From NCBI RefSeq assembly GCF_004358205.1, contig NZ_SMYO01000028.1, forward strand, positions 1 through 38,682: a stretch of DNA of 38,682 nucleotides, read 5' to 3'. The notes beneath the pieces were generated by a model, which was not told the origin of the DNA, made no database searches, and saw only the letters and a list, made by a program, of their open reading frames with translations. This document shows positions 35,054-38,682 of this stretch, piece after piece. The stretch is from Bacillus salipaludis (GTDB lineage Bacteria; Bacillota; Bacilli; Bacillales_B; DSM-18226). Position numbers and translations under genes: made by a program. The stretch's first letter is position 1. Each line of letters begins with the position of its first letter.

Positions 35054-35067
35054 TGAAAACGGTATCA
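35054..35067 (-). promoter_or_regulatory. Perfect-consensus cre (CcpA) site in the operon leader
   Basis: TGAAAACGGTATCA matches the cre consensus TGWAANCGNTNWCA at every position. It lies about 160-175 bases downstream of the predicted sigma-54 start and about 100 bases upstream of the GntP start, where bound CcpA would act as a roadblock. Confidence 0.65.
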
Positions 35068-35236
35068 TTTTGGTTCATACAACTTCCTTAGAAATGCGGA
35101 CACCAAGTTCTTTTTGTGATCCCCATAAATCCTTCTGCCGCCTCTATAAATGGACGAAACTTCTTCTTAGTGAAACAATTGTTCTACTTCATGCACCCCC
35201 TAAGATGTTCATAAATTTTGTCCGCTATTCCAATAA

Positions 35237-35255
35237 TTTGCAAGTATCGTGCCAA
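35237..35255 (-). promoter_or_regulatory. Sigma-54 (-24/-12) promoter of the 3-hydroxybutyrate cluster
   Basis: The minus strand reads TTGGCACGATACTTGCAAA, an essentially perfect match to TTGGCAC-N5-TTGCA, with GG and GC separated by ten bases. The start would be near 35228. Confidence 0.92.
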
Positions 35256-35297
35256 TGTTAAAAGCTAGATACTTACAGAAACAGCCTTATTTGTTCA

Positions 35298-35361
35298 TTC
35301 CGGAAAAACGGAAAATTCCTGATTTTCGGAAATAGATTTCAAATATTCCTGATTTTCGGAA
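35298..35361. promoter_or_regulatory. Three 16-bp inverted repeats, likely enhancer sites for the sigma-54 activator
   Basis: TTCCGGAAAAACGGAA (35298-35313), TTCCTGATTTTCGGAA (35316-35331) and an identical second copy of the latter (35346-35361) share TTCC(G/T)-N6-CGGAA. Centres are 18 and 30 bp apart. They lie about 70-130 bp upstream of the predicted start, as expected for enhancer-binding proteins. Confidence 0.75.
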
Positions 35362-35444
35362 TCTTTAGAGAGGAATGGACATTTTCCTTTTTTACATAGA
35401 AAGAACGATTTCAACTCATAATAAAATAAGGGAGGTCTCATAAA

Positions 35445-36344
35445 ATGAATGTAAATTGGTTGCTTGGGCTAGCTATATTATCTCAACAAGTGTTTATGCC
35501 AGGAAATTTGTTCCTCACTAACAATGGGCAGCCATTGTCCGTTGTTAATCGTTCTGACCTTTCAATGAACATACCCGAACTACCCATGGACCTTGAAAGG
35601 TTTAATAAGGTAATGGATGAAATCGACAAAACTGTTTCGAAACAGCCTAAAAATGCCATTATTAATTATCAAGGAACGATTATACCTGAACAAGTAGGTT
35701 ACAAGTTAGATCGTACTATTTTTACCGAACAAGTTTATGCTTATTATTTTAATAAGGGTTCATCCAAATTAGAGGTTCCTCTACAGAAAGTTTATCCAAG
35801 AGTGGACAGCGAATTGCTTGGTACGATTCGAAGTGAAAAGATCGGGAGATATGTAACAACCTTTAATAACTTTAATCAAGAGCGGAACAGAAATATTTCT
35901 CTTGCTACTAAAGCGATTAATAACTATGTTTTGTTCCCAGGTGAAGTATTCTCCTTTAATAAAGTAGTTGGAAAAAGAACTGCAGGAAAAGGATATATGG
36001 CTGCACCTGTGATTATTAAGGGGGAATTTTCCGAAGATATTGGCGGTGGAATTTGTCAAGTATCCACTACCCTCTTTAATGCAGTAGATAATGCGGGATT
36101 AAACGTGATTCAACGTAATTCACACAGTAGAGAAGTTTCCTACGTTCCGCCTGGACGAGATGCCACAGTTAGCTGGGATGGACCGGACCTAGTTTTTAAA
36201 AATAAATATAATCAACCGATTCTCATACAAGCAAAAACATCTGAGAACAAACTGATCATTGAGATCTACTCCTCCGATGTGATTACCTATCGGCCTAAAA
36301 AGGTCCCGTACCTTCCAAATGGACAAGATGGCATGCCAAAATAA
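35445..36344 (+). CDS. VanW-family protein
   Basis: The 299-residue protein has a hydrophobic N-terminal segment that could be a signal or anchor, a middle region with RYVTTFNNFNQERNRNISLA, and the VanW domain: LFPGEVFSFNKVVGKRT, GGGICQVSTTLFNAV, then HSREVSYVPPGRDATVSW. VanW-like domains occur in cell-envelope proteins, including some vancomycin-resistance clusters, but the biochemical role is not settled and nothing here suggests resistance genes nearby. GGGAGG lies nine bases before ATG 35445. It is followed by a large hairpin. Confidence 0.88.
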   Translation: MNVNWLLGLAILSQQVFMPGNLFLTNNGQPLSVVNRSDLSMNIPELPMDLERFNKVMDEIDKTVSKQPKNAIINYQGTIIPEQVGYKLDRTIFTEQVYAYYFNKGSSKLEVPLQKVYPRVDSELLGTIRSEKIGRYVTTFNNFNQERNRNISLATKAINNYVLFPGEVFSFNKVVGKRTAGKGYMAAPVIIKGEFSEDIGGGICQVSTTLFNAVDNAGLNVIQRNSHSREVSYVPPGRDATVSWDGPDLVFKNKYNQPILIQAKTSENKLIIEIYSSDVITYRPKKVPYLPNGQDGMPK

Positions 36345-36352
36345 GCTTCTCA

Positions 36353-36397
36353 TTCGACAAAAATCGGGTGGTGTGTCACCACACGATTTTTGTCGAA
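36353..36397. terminator. Long near-perfect hairpin, probable bidirectional terminator
   Basis: TTCGACAAAAATCG (36353-36366) is the exact complement of CGATTTTTGTCGAA (36384-36397), and the inner part GTGGTG/CACCAC continues the stem with one mismatch. A T5 run follows the inner GC stem on both strands. The remainder of 36398-36561 carries no gene I can see. Confidence 0.7.
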
Positions 36398-36561
36398 TTG
36401 AATTTATGATTGGCCGAAAGGTGCGTGAAATAGAAAAGGAAAATCTTAAGACAACGCTAACGGTTGCTGAGTTCATAATTTAGACGGTTAGGAATTCATT
36501 ATAACTATAGCTAGTACATACCATAGTAAATTTTGGGGAAAATATTTTTTGGAGGTTACTT

Positions 36562-37524
36562 ATGGAGGAAAAGGGAAACCAGATCAGGCTAACAGCAGGT
36601 GAGATTGCTCAACTTTGGATTCAATACTTAAATGACAGCTCTAGCAAATGTGTTCTTTCGTATTTTTTAGAAAAAGCTGAGGATGAAGAAATTAAGCCAA
36701 TAATTCAATATGCACTAGAGCTAACTAGGACACATATTGAAAAAATTAAAGCCATTTTAACTGAGGAAAAACATGTCGTTCCATATGGTTTTAGTATAAA
36801 AGAAGATGTAGACTTAGCTGCCCCTAGATTTTATTCTGACAGTTTTGTACTTAACTTTATAAACCAAATGTCTAAGGTTGGTCTTACATCATACGCTGGT
36901 AGTGTTTCAGCATCTGTAAGGGATGACATTAAAAGCTATTACATGGACTGCCTTACTGAAACAATGCAATTATTTAAAAAATCAACGGATTTATTATTGT
37001 CAAAAGGATTGTTTATTCGATCTCCCAGCCTGCCTAATTTAGAGAAGGTTGAATTTGTGAAAAAGCAATGGTTTATGTTAGATGTTTTTGGCGAGAAAAG
37101 ACCATTAACAGCAGCTGAAGTAGATAATTTATTTACCAATCTCCAAAGAAATGCATTGGGAGTTGCTGCACTTACTGGATTTAGTCAGGTCACACAACAT
37201 AAGGATGTAAAACAATTCTTTTTAAAAGGATTAGAAATTGGGAATAAACATATTAAATTATTTAGAAGTAAGTTAGAGGAAAGTAAACTACCTGCACCAA
37301 TGGGGTGGGATTCAGAAAAAACAAATAGTACAGCTTGCACATTTTCCGATAAACTTATGATGTTCTTCACATCTGGTTTAATTGGTTTGAGCATCGGGTA
37401 TTATGGTACAGCTGTCAGTCAAAGTCCTAGAGGCGATATAACTGCAATGTATAACAGGCTATCCTTAGAAGTTCAGCTGTATTCCGAAGATGGAGCAAAT
37501 ATCATGATAAAAAATGGGAGATGA
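36562..37524 (+). CDS. DUF3231-type helical protein, function unknown
   Basis: The 320-residue, largely helical protein appears to be two similar four-helix domains. The first has LTAGEIAQLWIQYLNDSSSKCVLSYFLEKAED; the second opens with PLTAAEVDNLFTNLQRNALGV. This matches my recollection of the DUF3231 family found in spore-forming bacilli. Its function is not known. GGAGG lies seven bases before ATG 36562. A CATANNNTA-like box just upstream could be a sporulation promoter element, which is only a suggestion. Confidence 0.75.
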   Translation: MEEKGNQIRLTAGEIAQLWIQYLNDSSSKCVLSYFLEKAEDEEIKPIIQYALELTRTHIEKIKAILTEEKHVVPYGFSIKEDVDLAAPRFYSDSFVLNFINQMSKVGLTSYAGSVSASVRDDIKSYYMDCLTETMQLFKKSTDLLLSKGLFIRSPSLPNLEKVEFVKKQWFMLDVFGEKRPLTAAEVDNLFTNLQRNALGVAALTGFSQVTQHKDVKQFFLKGLEIGNKHIKLFRSKLEESKLPAPMGWDSEKTNSTACTFSDKLMMFFTSGLIGLSIGYYGTAVSQSPRGDITAMYNRLSLEVQLYSEDGANIMIKNGR

Positions 37525-37558
37525 ATTAATAAGAAATAAGTAAATATAGCTCACATTT

Positions 37559-37587
37559 AAAGACCTTAAAGAAGTAAGGACTTTTTT
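37559..37587 (+). terminator. Rho-independent terminator of the DUF3231-type gene
   Basis: AAGACCTTA and TAAGGACTT form a stem with one A-A mismatch and a six-base loop, followed by TTTT. Confidence 0.7.
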
Positions 37588-37664
37588 ATATCATTAGGAA
37601 TACTCCTATAAACAGCATTTTAAATTGCCAAATACAATCCATGCTTATATGAAAACCATGATAA

Positions 37665-37692
37665 AAAAAAGTTGCCCAATTCTATAGGCAGC
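37665..37692 (-). terminator. Probable terminator of the 47-residue peptide gene
   Basis: On the minus strand AGCTGCC and GGGCAACT form a short stem with one mismatch, followed by a run of T. It starts just past the stop of the small gene. Confidence 0.6.
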
Positions 37693-37693
37693 T

Positions 37694-37837
37694 TTATCTT
37701 TCCGAAATATTCGAAATGATTCTCTCAAAAACATCCAATTGATCGGTAACAATGAAAACAGGAAGAAGCATCATCGCTAGAAATACAACCAGATTCGAGC
37801 CAATCCCTATTTTAAAAAAGCTAGTTAATAACTTCAT
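37694..37837 (-). CDS. 47-residue hydrophobic peptide, function unknown
   Basis: ATG 37837 is preceded by AGAAGGGA at a suitable distance, and the frame ends at TAA 37694-37696 just before a hairpin with a T-run. The peptide opens MKLLTSFFKIGIGSN, continues with one membrane-length hydrophobic stretch (about residues 15-30, VVFLAMMLLPVFIV) and ends in an acidic/basic amphipathic tail. The gene looks real because promoter-side, ribosome-site and terminator signals all fit. I do not recognise the family. Confidence 0.6.
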   Translation of the reverse strand: MKLLTSFFKIGIGSNLVVFLAMMLLPVFIVTDQLDVFERIISNISER

Positions 37838-38131
37838 AATAGTCCCTTCTTAGTTTTAGTGTTAGTACATACTATGCCAATATATCAAAAGGGATTGGAC
37901 AATCTGATAAAAAATCATATCACTACAGAGAAACCATTCTCTCTCGCGTTAAACACATAAAAAAACTGTCCGGATAAACTCAGACGGTCTTAATCTAAAT
38001 ATGAAAGAAAATACGAAATTAATATGCAGTCCAGCCAGATTCCCTCCAAGCCTTTTGCCTTTAAAAATACCTGACTTTAATTTTGACGCATAACGTACAA
38101 TCTTTGCTTTATCCATCTTTATTTAAACATC

Positions 38132-38160
38132 AAAAAAGACCAATCTTGAACAGATTGGTC
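38132..38160 (-). terminator. Rho-independent terminator of the right rRNA operon
   Basis: GACCAATC and GATTGGTC (38138-38145 with 38153-38160) form a perfect stem around a seven-base loop, followed on the minus strand by TTTTTT. It is just past the 5S gene. The rest of 37838-38131 shows no convincing gene. Confidence 0.9.
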
Positions 38161-38167
38161 TCATTCT

Positions 38168-38284
<117 letters not shown>

Positions 38285-38360
38285 CTATTTTATTTGAGGT
38301 TCATTCCCTCAAAACTAGATAATACAGAAGAAGTTTTAGTAAAAACGAGTTCACCTTAAG

Positions 38361-38486
38361 ACTTGTCTAGCTTCGGCTCCTAACTTCTCGGCCGTTTCGA
38401 TCCGTCCCTACAAATCCAAAAGGCAGGATTTGCAGTGCCGGCTCTCCAACGTCTGTCGAAGTTGAACAGTCGCCTCCGCTTTTCGT
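38361..38486. repeat. Bacillaceae-type repeat inside the 23S-5S spacer
   Basis: The block beginning CTTGTCTAGCTTCGGCTCC and ending GTCGCCTCCGCTTTTCG resembles a second intergenic repeat common in Bacillus genomes, recalled from memory. It contains an internal hairpin, CAAATCC/GGATTTG. With it the 23S-5S spacer is about 205 bases. Confidence 0.55.
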
Positions 38487-38489
38487 TTT

Positions 38490-38682
<193 letters not shown>

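Noticed and set aside
37976..38118. 55-codon minus-strand frame between the small peptide gene and the 5S terminator
   Set aside because: No ribosome site and no recognisable composition or motif.

Overview
This is a low-GC, Bacillaceae-type chromosomal segment from an endospore former. A complete GerA-type germination operon with a good sigma-G promoter, SD-rich gene starts (many TTG and GTG), a VanW-family protein and ywaF, sstT and scoAB homologues all point to Bacillus or a close relative such as Neobacillus. The species cannot be fixed from the window. It spans the interval between two rRNA operons, both on the minus strand. The 5' end of a 16S gene with three tandem promoters lies at the left edge. 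The 3' end of a 23S gene, a 5S gene and a terminator lie at the right edge. Replication therefore probably runs right to left.

Layout. 1-500: 16S start and rrn promoters. 552-1835: two small membrane proteins and a terminator. 1887-10440: a sigma-54 (SigL) controlled module. An enhancer-binding regulator and a class III aminotransferase face a four-gene operon: amidohydrolase, APC permease, M20 amidohydrolase and glutamine-synthetase-like ligase. The operon has a -24/-12 promoter and two adjoining palindromes upstream. It looks like uptake and breakdown of an amine or amide compound through a split FluG/NodGS-type enzyme pair. 10700-12917: a CwlK-like peptidase, an M50 metalloprotease and a small membrane-anchored protein. 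13342-14421: a free-standing RelA/SpoT synthetase. 14534-18770: a gerA-B-C-D germination operon. 19006-21152: SstT and YwaF. 21590-26975: a TauABC/SsuABC-like ABC importer facing a CitA/CitB-type two-component system. 27259-28362: a heptad-repeat coiled-coil gene and a small ribbon-helix-helix protein. 28568-35361: a 3-hydroxybutyrate catabolic cluster (GntP permease, 3-hydroxybutyrate dehydrogenase, sigma-54 regulator, 3-hydroxyacyl-CoA dehydrogenase, SCOT subunits A and B). It has a near-perfect sigma-54 promoter, three inverted-repeat activator sites and a perfect-consensus cre site in the leader. 35445-37837: a VanW-family protein, a DUF3231-type protein and a 47-residue membrane peptide.

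The most unusual signal is a dispersed intergenic element present five times (A 10461-10604, B 20289-20447, C 21346-21529, D 26985-27145, E 27898-28062). Each copy is an array of about seven 21-bp units built on TGTTGATAT. Unit sequence is conserved by position between copies, CC-type and AATC-type units tend to alternate (42-bp super-period), and in B-E the first step is 19 bp. All five have the same orientation and all lie next to gene 3' ends. A second 21-bp repeat family (GAATTCGCGGATAAA) lies at 30000-30060. Copies B and C each begin with a perfect DnaA-box sequence. Two further families, which I recognise from memory as common Bacillaceae intergenic repeats, occur at 13085-13265 and inside the 23S-5S spacer.

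All assignments are from reading motifs, start signals and gene order. No database search was run.
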